Shown one piece after another: positions 1-8,105 of a stretch of 64,000 nucleotides of DNA; the first letter of the stretch is position 1, and every line of letters starts with the position of its first letter. The stretch is from Curtobacterium sp. MCBA15_009 (GTDB lineage Bacteria > Actinomycetota > Actinomycetes > Actinomycetales > Microbacteriaceae): the NCBI RefSeq assembly GCF_001864895.1, contig NZ_MJGO01000037.1, forward strand, positions 542,759 to 606,758, given 5' to 3'. Position numbers and translations under genes: made by a program. The notes beneath the pieces are model-generated. The model saw nothing but the letters and a program-made list of their open reading frames with translations. It had not been told where the DNA came from and did not search any database.

Positions 1-1104
1 CAGCACCTGCACCAGGTACGAGCCGTCGGCCGTGACACGGCTGAGGTAGGCGAGGCCGATGGCGGAGACCAGGGGTCCGCCGATCATCATGGGGCGCGGG
101 CCGATGGTGGACAGCAGCTTCGTCGCGATCGGCACCATGACCATGATGCTGAGCGTGATCGGCAGCGTCGCCAGGCCGGCGAGCAGCGGGTCCATCCCGA
201 GCACGATCTGCAGGTGGAACGAGACGTAGAGCATGGCCCCGATCATCACGCTGCCGACGATCATCTGGACCAGGAACGCGCCACCGCGAACCGAGTCGGC
301 GACGACCCGGAGCGGCAGCAACGGCTGCGCCACACGGCTCTCGATGACCACGAAGAGCACCAGCAGACCGGCACCCAGGGCGAGGAACCCGACCGTCTGG
401 ATCTGGCCCCAGCCCTGCTCGGCGAGGCTGAACCCGTACACCAGCGAACCCAGCCCGAGCGTGACCGTGACGGCCCCGATGAGGTCGTAACGGTTGTTGC
501 CCGCGGTCTGGGACTCCGTCACCAGCAGCATCCCGCCGATGAGTCCCACGACCACGAAGAACACGTTCACGAGCAGGCACCAACGCCAGTCGGCGAACTC
601 GGTGAGCACACCGCCGAGCACGAGTCCCACGGCCGCACCAGCGCCCGCGACCGCTCCGAAGACCGCGAAGGCGGTGTTCCGCTCCCGCCCGCTCGGGAAG
701 GTCACGGTCAGCAGAGCCAGAGCAGCCGGGGCGAGCAGGGCTGCGAAGACGCCCTGGAGACCGCGAGCGACGATCAGTTCGGTGCCGTTCTGGGCGAGGC
801 CGCCGAACGCGGAAGCCGCACCGAAACCGAGCATCCCGACCAAGAAGGTGCGCTTGCGGCCCCAGTAGTCCGCGACCCGACCGCCCAGGAGCAGGAGGGC
901 ACCGAACGCCAGGGCGTAGGCAGTCACGACCCACTGGCGTTCCAGGTCGCTGAGGCCGAGTTCCTGCTGCGCCTGCGGCAGCGCGATGGTGACGATGGTG
1001 CCGTCGAGCACCACGACGAGTTGGGTGAGCGCGAGGACGACGAGCGCCCACCAACGCTTGGGAGATGCGGATGTGCTGGGCGCGGTCCGCGACGACATGG
1101 CCAT
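1..1104 (-). CDS. EmrB/QacA-type MFS multidrug exporter (3' end cut by window edge)
   Basis: A proton-driven exporter of the DHA2 branch of the major facilitator superfamily, acting in the cytoplasmic membrane, probably on drugs or toxic metabolites. The 368 visible codons read as successive hydrophobic helices. The family signatures are present: LDGTIVTIALP in TM1, GGRVADYWGRKR in the loop after TM2 (motif A) and GAVAGAGAAVGLVLGG in TM5 (motif C). The ATG at 1104 has GGAGG six bases upstream; an in-frame ATG at 1098 is the alternative. The C-terminal helices lie beyond base 1. The ribosome site sits in a hairpin (1106-1145), so expression may be attenuated. It is divergent from the SDR at 1409. 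The substrate is not predictable from sequence. Confidence 0.9.
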   Translation of the reverse strand, partial: MAMSSRTAPSTSASPKRWWALVVLALTQLVVVLDGTIVTIALPQAQQELGLSDLERQWVVTAYALAFGALLLLGGRVADYWGRKRTFLVGMLGFGAASAFGGLAQNGTELIVARGLQGVFAALLAPAALALLTVTFPSGRERNTAFAVFGAVAGAGAAVGLVLGGVLTEFADWRWCLLVNVFFVVVGLIGGMLLVTESQTAGNNRYDLIGAVTVTLGLGSLVYGFSLAEQGWGQIQTVGFLALGAGLLVLFVVIESRVAQPLLPLRVVADSVRGGAFLVQMIVGSVMIGAMLYVSFHLQIVLGMDPLLAGLATLPITLSIMVMVPIATKLLSTIGPRPMMIGGPLVSAIGLAYLSRVTADGSYLVQVL

Positions 1105-1105
1105 G

Positions 1106-1145
1106 GAAAACCTCCGGGCTTCGATTGGGAATGCCGGAGGTTTTC
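1106..1145 (-). promoter_or_regulatory. Hairpin masking the ribosome site of the MFS exporter
   Basis: A perfect 12-bp inverted repeat (GAAAACCTCCGG / CCGGAGGTTTTC, loop 16 nt) lies directly before the exporter ATG at 1104. The GGAGG Shine-Dalgarno sequence is inside the 3' arm, which ends in TTTTC. Folded RNA would hide the ribosome site or terminate transcription. This is the layout of leader attenuators known upstream of many actinobacterial resistance genes. The regulatory role is inference. Confidence 0.6.
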
Positions 1146-1408
1146 AGCCTCGGATCGACTGCGCTGGACCAGCAGGTCGACCACACCGATCGGAATCGGT
1201 CAGACCATCAGGGTACCCCAACCCCGGGCCGGTCGCCCGACCTGCGGACCGCCTCGGCAGCGCTACGATCGACTCGTTCACCTTCGTGAAGCGGTCGCCC
1301 TGCTCGGGCGGTCCGGGGCTGGAAACCCTCGCATCCAGCCCCGTTGACCCCGCGTCGACCGACGTCGCGAGTGGTGGCTGGCGTGCGTTCCGAGCACAGG
1401 AAGCAGCC

Positions 1409-2209
1409 ATGCGCTTGCACAACCACACCTCGTCTCCCGCCGCTCCACTGAACGACCGGGTCGTCATCATCACAGGAGGGTCGAAGGGCCTCGGCGCGGC
1501 GATCAGCGCCCGCTGCGCGGCAGCAGGAGCCCGAGTCGTCCTCGTCGGCCGCGACGGTCAGGCACTGCGTGAGCACGCCGCGACGCTGGGGCAGGCTGCC
1601 AGCTGGATCCAGGCGGACCTGAACGACCCGGCGGCGCCGACCGAGGTCCTCGCACAGACCCTGGAACGCCATGGACGGGTCGACGGGTTGGTCAACAACG
1701 CGGGCACCGCGCACTTTGCACCGATCGAGCGGATCAGCGCGAGTGACATCGACCTGACGATGTCACTCGACGTCCGAGCACCGCGGCTGCTGTCCGGCGC
1801 GGCCGCGCTGGTGATGCGTGAAGGCGGGAGCATCGTCAACGTCTCGTCCACGTTGTCTGCTGTCGGTAGCCCGGCAACGGCGCTCTACGCGGCGGCGAAG
1901 GGAGCACTCGATGCGGCCACTCGCGCCTTGGCAGCGGAGCTCGGCCCCCGCAACATCCGTGTGAACGGTGTCCGGCCCGGTCTGACCCGCACCGAGGCGA
2001 CCGAACTCGCCCACAGCGACGGCGTCTTGTTCGAGACGTACCGAGCAACGGTTCCCCTGGGCCGCACTGGGACCGGCGCCGAGGTCGGCGACGCGGTGGT
2101 GTTCCTGCTGAGCTCGGCCGCCGCGTTCATCACCGGGCAGACGCTGGCTGTCGACGGCGGGCACACCACCTCCAACCTCGCCGTCCGCCCATCGGCCGAT
2201 CGGCACTAG
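1409..2209 (+). CDS. SDR-family NAD(P)-dependent oxidoreductase
   Basis: A classical short-chain dehydrogenase of 266 aa, a soluble Rossmann-fold enzyme that oxidises or reduces a carbonyl/alcohol substrate. The glycine-rich cofactor loop TGGSKGLG is at residues 22-29, followed by NNAG, the catalytic serine in VSS and the YAAAK Tyr-Lys pair, and it ends in the usual C-terminal TLAVDGG. The frame is open further upstream, but ATG 1409 has AGGAAG just before it and puts the first strand where the family has it. It is transcribed away from the MFS exporter. The substrate is unknown. The stop lies in CCGATCGGCACTAGG, which faintly resembles the dispersed palindrome found elsewhere in this half. 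Confidence 0.88.
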   Translation: MRLHNHTSSPAAPLNDRVVIITGGSKGLGAAISARCAAAGARVVLVGRDGQALREHAATLGQAASWIQADLNDPAAPTEVLAQTLERHGRVDGLVNNAGTAHFAPIERISASDIDLTMSLDVRAPRLLSGAAALVMREGGSIVNVSSTLSAVGSPATALYAAAKGALDAATRALAAELGPRNIRVNGVRPGLTRTEATELAHSDGVLFETYRATVPLGRTGTGAEVGDAVVFLLSSAAAFITGQTLAVDGGHTTSNLAVRPSADRH

Positions 2210-2316
2210 GGGAATCGAGAACAGGCCCCTCGCCCGCGTCGTTCAACCGAGCGACCGGTGCGGGCTCGACCAATGGGCCGCCCAGATCACAGGCGCCGCC
2301 CGGTGTTCTCTTCCCC

Positions 2317-2344
2317 GTCTCGATAGACGATCGTTTACCGAGAC
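2317..2344. repeat. Dispersed palindrome, copy 1
   Basis: A variant of the ~26-bp near-palindrome of this window (core CGATAGACGATCGTTTACCG), flanked by CCGTCT/AGACGACGG arms that lengthen the stem. It lies 108 bp after the SDR stop and just before the 3' end of the transposition genes. It could act as a bidirectional terminator. Confidence 0.6.
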
Positions 2345-2423
2345 GACGGGAGCTCGAGAACGATGCCCGAGAATGTGAGCAGCCTCGCTCGGTGTCGTCG
2401 TTTTCGCTGCGGTCAGTGTCGGG

Positions 2424-3236
2424 TCAGGTGGTGCCGATGACGAGAGTGCTGCGGGCGGCTTCTACGACGTCGTTGGTGATGACGTCGAGCTCGTTGATCT
2501 TCAGGACGCGTTGGATCTGAGGGAGGAGGCGCTCAAGGAGCCGGAAGTTGCCGCGGGTGATGCGTTCGACGGCGGCGATGGCTTGCGCGTCGGTGAAGTC
2601 GTCGGGGTTTAGCGTCTTGCCGAGCTTGCGCCATTGACGTTCGAGGACGAAGAGCAGCTCGTCGTGCCCGAGCGGACGGTACTGGTGGGCGAAACCGAGG
2701 CGGCTGTAGAGCTGCGGGTAGTGGCTGAACTGTTTCTCGATGCCGGGCATGCCGATGAGAATCATCGCGATGCCGGTGCGGTCGTACTGGTCGCGGAGCC
2801 ACTCAATGGCGTTGCCGGTGAGGCGTTCGGACTCGTCGATGATGATCAGCTCGAGGAGGGACGGGTTGGGGCCGTGTGCGTGGTCGAAGTGGCGACCCTG
2901 GAGCAGGAGGTGTTCCTCGATGCAGCGTTCGGTGCGGAGCATGTCGTGCCGGAGGTCGTCCTGCAGGGCGCGCATCGTGGCGGAGACCTCGGGCGTGTAG
3001 AAGACGGTGCGGGCTCGGTGGGCGGCGGCGTAGATCTTCGTGTCGTCTTCGCTGCGTGCGGCCCATCTGGCGATGAACGGGCCGATGCTGTCCCAGTGGG
3101 CGTAGCGGCGTGCGGAGAGGGTTTTGCCGACGCCAGCGGGGCCGAAGCAGACGCCGATGGTGTTCTGCTTCCGGACGGCGTCGGCGAACTCCGCGAACCG
3201 ACGGTGTTCCTTCGTGATGATGAACTGGCTCGTCAT
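2424..3236 (-). CDS. tniB: TniB-like AAA ATP-binding transposition protein
   Basis: The AAA+ partner of a DDE transposase, 270 aa; such proteins bind target DNA in an ATP-dependent way and activate the transposase. Walker A is GPAGVGKT at residues 32-39; Walker B is the hydrophobic run ending in IIIDESERL near the middle. Its ATG overlaps the stop of the transposase gene (3233-3236), so the two are translationally coupled, as in tniAB and IS21-like modules. It lacks the shorter IstB pattern and fits TniB/AAA_22 better. The reading frame is intact, so the module may still be active. Confidence 0.85.
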   Translation of the reverse strand: MTSQFIITKEHRRFAEFADAVRKQNTIGVCFGPAGVGKTLSARRYAHWDSIGPFIARWAARSEDDTKIYAAAHRARTVFYTPEVSATMRALQDDLRHDMLRTERCIEEHLLLQGRHFDHAHGPNPSLLELIIIDESERLTGNAIEWLRDQYDRTGIAMILIGMPGIEKQFSHYPQLYSRLGFAHQYRPLGHDELLFVLERQWRKLGKTLNPDDFTDAQAIAAVERITRGNFRLLERLLPQIQRVLKINELDVITNDVVEAARSTLVIGTT

Positions 3237-4624
3237 GACCGGTCCTCCTCGTAGGTCTTCAGTCGCGGTTGATCCGGCGCGGGTGCTGGTGGATTGTGGT
3301 CATCGGGTGTGGGGCGGACGATCGCGATGCGTTCGCGGATCTGCCCGCGCAGGGCTCTTCGTTGCGCGTTGCGGGCGGCCTGGATCTGCTTGAGACTGAT
3401 GGTCTCGGTCTGATGCGCGGTACTGATCGCGGTGCACAGGAACGCGTCGCGGTGAAAGACACGGATCTCGGTGACGTCGCGGGGGTCGTACCGGACGCTG
3501 ACGGTGCTGCCCACGAAGGGTGCGAGGGTGGTGGCGGTGTAGCGGAGCCCTTCGAAGTGGATGCCGTCTCGTTGCACGACGCGCGTGGTCGGGACGGTGA
3601 GCAGGAACCCGTCGAGATGCTCGAGGGAGTCCGGCATTCGTGGCAGCCACCCGTCTGCGATCCACGCTTCCAGTGGGCTCTTCCGGAGCTCACGGTGGAT
3701 GCGGGCGTTGTAGCGGCGGATGAACGTGTTGATGGCGCTGTCGACGCCGGCGAGATCCAGCGCCGGCGTCGGCGCCGAGGCTCCGGGTGCGAGGTGGCCG
3801 GGGAGCGTTTGGAGCAGCTCGGTGTTGATGGTGCCGAAGAACCGCTCGATCTTCCCGCGGCCCTGGGGGCGAGCGACCTGCGAGTGGATGATGCGGAGGT
3901 GCAGCACGGCGGCGGTGTCGCCGATTCGGTGGCTGGTGAAGTCGGACCCGTGGTCTGTGTAGAGCACGTCTGGGATCCCGCAGACAGGCCAGTCCGGTTC
4001 CGGCTTGTGCCAGATCGCTTGCCGGAGCGCGAGCGCGGTGTTCGCGGCGGATGGGGCGCCGAGGAACACCATGTACCCGCAGACCGCGCGGGAGTAGTCG
4101 TCGAGGATCACCGTCAACCACGGCCGTTCCGGCTTGCCGTCGGGTCCGACGATGAGCAGGTCGAGCATTGTGTGGTCCGCCTGCCAGATCGCGTTGGGGT
4201 GATCCGCGCGACGTCGGAGCAGCAGTTCGTGCTTGTCCCGATATGACGCGGGCCCCTCGAGTGCAAGCGTCACCATCCCGGGATCAAGCCCGTTCACGAT
4301 CGACCGCACAACGGAGTACGACGGCGCTGAGAGACCTCGTTTGGTGCAGTAATTGTCGACCTGGCGGTGAATCGTGGCGATCGAGGGTCGTGGCTTGGTG
4401 AGTGCGAGCCCCTCAATCAGGCGCACCAGTTCCGGTGCCGTCCGTCGAGCGCCGTGATCGGTGCGGGTGCCGTCGGCGAGAGCCGGGTATCCGCCGGTTC
4501 GGTAGCGGGCCAGCCAGCGTTGCAGGGTGCGCTCGGCGACGCCCGTGGTGCGGGCCAGGGTGGTGAGCGGGATGGCGTCCTCGACGTGCAGTCGAAGGAT
4601 GCCCCACCGCTCGCTCGCGTCCAT
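3233..4624 (-). CDS. tniA: Mu/TniA-type DDE transposase
   Basis: The catalytic subunit of the element, 463 aa. An N-terminal helix-turn-helix (LTTLARTTGVAERTLQRWL) is followed by an RNase-H-fold integrase core with all three acidic residues: the first Asp in QADHT, the second in YTDHGSDF and the Glu in GKIERFF. The last third matches the Mu-transposase C-terminal beta-barrel and ends in a basic tail. Length is close to that of TniA proteins. The gene is intact, with no frameshift. It starts 6 nt after the recombinase stop and overlaps the ATPase gene by 4 nt, so the three proteins are made together. Confidence 0.9.
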   Translation of the reverse strand: MDASERWGILRLHVEDAIPLTTLARTTGVAERTLQRWLARYRTGGYPALADGTRTDHGARRTAPELVRLIEGLALTKPRPSIATIHRQVDNYCTKRGLSAPSYSVVRSIVNGLDPGMVTLALEGPASYRDKHELLLRRRADHPNAIWQADHTMLDLLIVGPDGKPERPWLTVILDDYSRAVCGYMVFLGAPSAANTALALRQAIWHKPEPDWPVCGIPDVLYTDHGSDFTSHRIGDTAAVLHLRIIHSQVARPQGRGKIERFFGTINTELLQTLPGHLAPGASAPTPALDLAGVDSAINTFIRRYNARIHRELRKSPLEAWIADGWLPRMPDSLEHLDGFLLTVPTTRVVQRDGIHFEGLRYTATTLAPFVGSTVSVRYDPRDVTEIRVFHRDAFLCTAISTAHQTETISLKQIQAARNAQRRALRGQIRERIAIVRPTPDDHNPPAPAPDQPRLKTYEEDRS

Positions 4625-4630
4625 GGCCAG

Positions 4631-5233
4631 CTACATCGTTGGGGAAGGCTTGGTTCGTCGCGCCGCGACGGGCTCGGCGTGCTTCGCGAGTGCACGGTAG
4701 ATGGTGGTGCGGCTGACGCCGAGCACGTCGCCGATCTGCGCGACGGTCATGTCCTGCTGTTCGTAGAGCCGGCGTGCGGTGCGCACCTGGTCCGCGGAGA
4801 GGCGAGATGGTCGGCCGCCGGTGCGGCCGCGGGCTCGGGCGGCGGCGAGGCCGGCGTTGGTGCGTTCCTTGATGAGGTCACGTTCGAACTCCGCCAACGC
4901 GGCGAAGACGTGGAACACGAGCCGACCGCCGGGCGAGGTGGTGTCGATGGTCTCCTGCAGGGACCGGAACCCGATGCCGCGCTCGGCGAGAGCGTGCAGC
5001 TGATCGATGAGGTGCCGGATGGACCGGCCGAGCCGATCGAGTCGCCAGACGACGAGAGTGTCGCCGGGCCGGAGCTGATCGAGGAGCTTGTCGAGCTCGG
5101 GCCGGTGTTGGAGCGACCCGGACATGGTGTCGATGAACACGCGGTAGCAGCCAGCGGCGTTGAGCGCGTCGATCTGCAGCGACGCGTCCTGGTCTGTGGT
5201 GGACACGCGCGCGTACCCGAGGAGGTGACCCAT
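4631..5233 (-). CDS. tniR: Serine recombinase (resolvase/invertase)
   Basis: A small serine recombinase of 200 aa that would resolve transposition cointegrates. The catalytic serine is S11 in YARVSTTDQ. The downstream conserved blocks VVWRLDRLGRS and LAEFERDLIKERT are present, and a C-terminal helix-turn-helix (VAQIGDVLGVSRTTIYRAL) binds the res site. The frame is open 219 codons further upstream, but ATG 5233 gives the normal N terminus; its Shine-Dalgarno is weak. A res site would be expected in 5234-5373, but I could not delimit it. Confidence 0.88.
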   Translation of the reverse strand: MGHLLGYARVSTTDQDASLQIDALNAAGCYRVFIDTMSGSLQHRPELDKLLDQLRPGDTLVVWRLDRLGRSIRHLIDQLHALAERGIGFRSLQETIDTTSPGGRLVFHVFAALAEFERDLIKERTNAGLAAARARGRTGGRPSRLSADQVRTARRLYEQQDMTVAQIGDVLGVSRTTIYRALAKHAEPVAARRTKPSPTM

Positions 5234-5373
5234 GAAGAGAACGTAGCGAAACTCGACCAAGAGGGGTAGTGGCGGCACGTAGATTCCGGGACTGGGTTCC
5301 GGTACTAGACACGCCGGCTCGCAACCTGGCGGAGCGCCGGTACGGACAGTTGTAGCGGAATCGTTCGTATTTG

Positions 5374-5946
5374 TTACGTCTGCCGCGCTCGCGCGGCGAG
5401 CCGGAGTGCTTGCACGGAACGGAGGTGTTGTTCCGATCGGTGGCGGCCGTTGGCGGGAGACGGATGTGGTGCTGCGATGACCGGAAGGAGTCGGGGGTGC
5501 TCGTCCAGGGTGAAGTGTCGCATGACGCCGTCGAGGGCAACGGCCCCGTACGTGACGATCGCAGTGAGAGCGGGGAGGGCCGCGAGCAGTGTGGCGAGGG
5601 CATGCCGCCCCTCGTCGATGTCCTCGAGTCGCACGCGGTCGGGCAGTTCCCATGGGACAAGGTTCCAGCGGACGTACTCGCCGCGTGCGAGTCCGGACTC
5701 GATACGGGCTGCTCGGAACGCGACCGCGGTCGGGCCCGGGTTGTCCTCGCTGCAGATCGCTGCGTGCGCTGCGGCGATGGTCTGGGGGCCAGGCGACTGC
5801 ATCAGGACCAGGACACGGCTGAATCTGCCGCCGGATCGTGGGTCGAAGCTCGGGACGAACCGTCGGCTGCCGTCGGGCGCGGTCCGCCACGTCTCCGCGA
5901 GACCGTTCAGCGATCGAACGTCAGCGAGTTCCTCGGGGGTACTCAT
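5374..5946 (-). CDS. Uracil-DNA glycosylase-like protein
   Basis: A 190-aa soluble protein resembling short actinobacterial members of the uracil-DNA glycosylase superfamily, which remove damaged bases from DNA. Supporting motifs are FVPSFDPRSGGRFSRV near the N terminus, MQSPGPQ, WNLVPW in the middle and HPSPANGRHR near the C terminus, equivalent to the DNA-intercalating HPSP loop of the family. The ATG at 5946 overlaps the TGA of the upstream transporter gene by 4 nt, which fixes the start and suggests coupled translation, an unusual pairing for a repair enzyme. Activity on uracil is not demonstrated. Confidence 0.65.
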   Translation of the reverse strand: MSTPEELADVRSLNGLAETWRTAPDGSRRFVPSFDPRSGGRFSRVLVLMQSPGPQTIAAAHAAICSEDNPGPTAVAFRAARIESGLARGEYVRWNLVPWELPDRVRLEDIDEGRHALATLLAALPALTAIVTYGAVALDGVMRHFTLDEHPRLLPVIAAPHPSPANGRHRSEQHLRSVQALRLAARARQT

Positions 5947-7109
5947 GCCGGCTGTGGCGGTGCCAGCAGGGTGCCACGGATGACGGATCCGTGAAAGGTG
6001 CGAAGGGCAACGGTGATCCATGCGGCGACGAGGCCGGCGTAGTAGATGACGGCGAGGACGGCAACGACGGTCAGGCCTGAGTGCAGGGCGAGCCCGTTCA
6101 GGCCGGTGACGCAGGTCCCGACGGGGAACGTGAAGGACCACCAAGTCAGGCTGAACGGCAAGTGTTCGCGGGCAGTGCGGATGGTGATCGCGAGGGCGAT
6201 GACGGTCCACAGCAGCGCGAAGCCGAGCATCGCGAACCCGTACACCAGCGCCACGACCAGCAGGGCATGCGCGGTACTCGCATCGACAACGGTGGGGGCG
6301 TTCGATGCGAGGAGGTTCACCGCGGTGATCGACTGTCCGACCGGCCCGAGGACGATCCACAGAGTCGGGACCATGCCGGCGGCCCCGACCTTGTGCTGCG
6401 CGAGACGGTTCCAGATCAGCGTGATCACGACCAGCGACGTGATGAGGCTGAGGCCGAAGAAGCCGTAGCAGGACCACAGCAGCGTCTCCCGCGCCTGCCC
6501 GGCGGGGGCGTACGGCAGCAGGAGCGCACCGGTGGAGGCGGACACCATCGGCGGGACGATCGGCATCAGCCAGCCGCCGAACGCGGAGTCGGGCTTGTTC
6601 TCGTGGCGGGTGAACGCCAGGTACGGCACGAGCACTGCCGTGAGCAGTCCTCCGATGGTGCCGATGGTCCACAGGACCCAGTCGATGGTGACGGCGGCGG
6701 GCAGGCCGACCCAGTCCTTGCCGAGCAGGAGTGTCCCGGCGCCGACGGTGAGGAACGCCATCGGTGGTGCGCCGTAGAAGTGCGAGATCACCGGGTTGAG
6801 CTGGTGCCCGGCTGCAGTGCTCCGGTAGCGGATCCAGTGCAGCACCGTCGCGGTCGTGAGGGCGACGAGGAGCACCGCGGCGATCGCCCACACGACCGTC
6901 GCCGCGAGGCGCAGCCCGGGGAACTGCAGCGGCAGTGACGCAGCTGCGACAGCGACGATCCCCGTGCCCATGATCGACGCGAACCAGTTCGGTGTGAGAT
7001 TCGACACGATCAGGCCTGGCCGCTCCAGGTCACGGAACAACGCCGTCTGCGGCCGTTGGGGCAGCTGGCTACCGTTCGCGGGTGCAGGGTCCGTGCGGAG
7101 CGTTGTCAT
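5943..7109 (-). CDS. TDT-family (TehA/SLAC1-like) anion transporter
   Basis: An integral membrane protein of 388 aa with about ten hydrophobic helices, belonging to the tellurite-resistance/dicarboxylate transporter family that includes TehA, Mae1 and plant SLAC1 anion channels. The family opening NWFASIMGTGIVAVA lies near residue 42, and FWSFTFPVGT-type residues (WWSFTFPVGTCVTG) occur in a late helix. ATG 7109 is preferred over an upstream in-frame ATG at 7169, since the protein then begins with a normal cytoplasmic tail. It diverges from the LysR regulator across a 63-bp gap, so that regulator is the likely controller. The transported anion is unknown. Confidence 0.85.
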   Translation of the reverse strand: MTTLRTDPAPANGSQLPQRPQTALFRDLERPGLIVSNLTPNWFASIMGTGIVAVAAASLPLQFPGLRLAATVVWAIAAVLLVALTTATVLHWIRYRSTAAGHQLNPVISHFYGAPPMAFLTVGAGTLLLGKDWVGLPAAVTIDWVLWTIGTIGGLLTAVLVPYLAFTRHENKPDSAFGGWLMPIVPPMVSASTGALLLPYAPAGQARETLLWSCYGFFGLSLITSLVVITLIWNRLAQHKVGAAGMVPTLWIVLGPVGQSITAVNLLASNAPTVVDASTAHALLVVALVYGFAMLGFALLWTVIALAITIRTAREHLPFSLTWWSFTFPVGTCVTGLNGLALHSGLTVVAVLAVIYYAGLVAAWITVALRTFHGSVIRGTLLAPPQPA

Positions 7110-7172
7110 GGGCCAAGCCTGCGCGAATCCTGCCTCTGGCGGTACCCGGAACCTCTTGGCAGGGCACAATCA

Positions 7173-8105
7173 ATGATTGTGGCACTACGGCGACTCACGG
7201 ACCGAACCCTCGACCTCGACACACTCGACGTGCTCGCACGCGTCGCCGAGACCGGCTCCCTCTCCGCTGCCGCTGGAGCGCTCGGCGTCACGCAACAGGC
7301 AGTGTCTGCTCGGATCCGGGTCGCCGAGCGCATGGTCGGTCACTTGTTGGTGCACCGCTCGACCACGGGGTCGGTGCTGACCGAGACCGGCCGGCTCGTC
7401 GTCGGGCTGGCCGGACCGGTCCTCGACGCGTCTCGCCACCTCGAGGCAGGAGTGGCTGCGCTGCGGGCTCCCACGGGTTCGCTCGTCGTCGCAGCGTCAC
7501 AGACGATCGCGGAGCTGCTGCTGCCGGGCTGGCTGCTCGAATTTCGCCGCCGCGAACCCGACGTGCGGGTGCGTCTGATCGCGGGCAACTCCGCCGCGGT
7601 GACGGACCTCGTGCAGTCGGGTGGCGCGAACCTCGGGTTCACGGAGACCCCGGTGACGGCGGCAGGTGTGTCCGCGCAGGTGATCGCGGACGATGAGCTC
7701 GCGGTCGTCGTTGCGCCGGAACATCCCTGGGCTCGGTCGACCGGGATCACTGCGGAGGTCCTGGCGGCGACGGCTCTGCTCCTGCGGGAAGAAGGTTCCG
7801 GAACTCGCGCGACCCTCGCCGCATGGCTCAGGGAGGCCGGTTTGAGCATGTCGGTTCCGGCCGCGGTGCTGGAGACCACGAGCATCATCCGGGCGAACGC
7901 GCAGGCTGGAATTGCACCGGCGGTGATGAGCCTTCGCACGGTCGCCGCCGACATCAACGACGGGTCGCTGGTGCGGGTCCCGCTCGCTGGGCCGCCACTT
8001 GCCCGGCCGTTGCGGGCGATCTGGTCGGGAGAGCCCCAGCCAGCTGGTTCTGCTTTCCTGCGCGTCGCCCACGAGGTGACCGGTCGGGGTCAGCGCAGCC
8101 CGTAG
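7173..8105 (+). CDS. LysR-family transcriptional regulator
   Basis: A 310-aa LysR-type regulator. The N-terminal winged helix-turn-helix is clear (LDVLARVAETGSLSAAAGAL, then VTQQAVSARIRVAE), followed by a periplasmic-binding-like effector domain starting at GSLVVAASQTIAE. It sits head to head with the TDT transporter gene and probably controls it, since LysR proteins commonly regulate the divergent neighbour. ATG 7173 was chosen because the frame upstream lies inside the divergent gene. The last 16 bases overlap the convergent enolase gene. The resemblance to CysB/CbbR-like proteins is general, so the effector is not predictable. Confidence 0.88.
   Translation: MIVALRRLTDRTLDLDTLDVLARVAETGSLSAAAGALGVTQQAVSARIRVAERMVGHLLVHRSTTGSVLTETGRLVVGLAGPVLDASRHLEAGVAALRAPTGSLVVAASQTIAELLLPGWLLEFRRREPDVRVRLIAGNSAAVTDLVQSGGANLGFTETPVTAAGVSAQVIADDELAVVVAPEHPWARSTGITAEVLAATALLLREEGSGTRATLAAWLREAGLSMSVPAAVLETTSIIRANAQAGIAPAVMSLRTVAADINDGSLVRVPLAGPPLARPLRAIWSGEPQPAGSAFLRVAHEVTGRGQRSP

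Larger units (their letters stand above)
2424..5233 (-). mobile_element. Mu/Tn552-like transposition module (recombinase, transposase, ATPase)
   Basis: Three minus-strand genes form one transcription unit: a serine recombinase, a DDE transposase with a Mu-type core, and an AAA ATP-binding partner. This is the tniR/tniA/tniB set of Tn5053/Tn552-like elements. The recombinase and transposase genes are 6 nt apart, and transposase and ATPase overlap by 4 nt. No cargo and no tniQ gene are present. I could not find convincing terminal inverted repeats or target duplication; the true ends should lie between 2210-2424 and 5233-5374. The span given covers only the genes. Confidence 0.8.

Noticed and set aside
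2210..2424. Left terminal inverted repeat of the transposon
   Set aside because: TGTCGTCG at 2393 looks like a Mu-type tip, but no matching right end or target duplication was found between 5233 and 5374.
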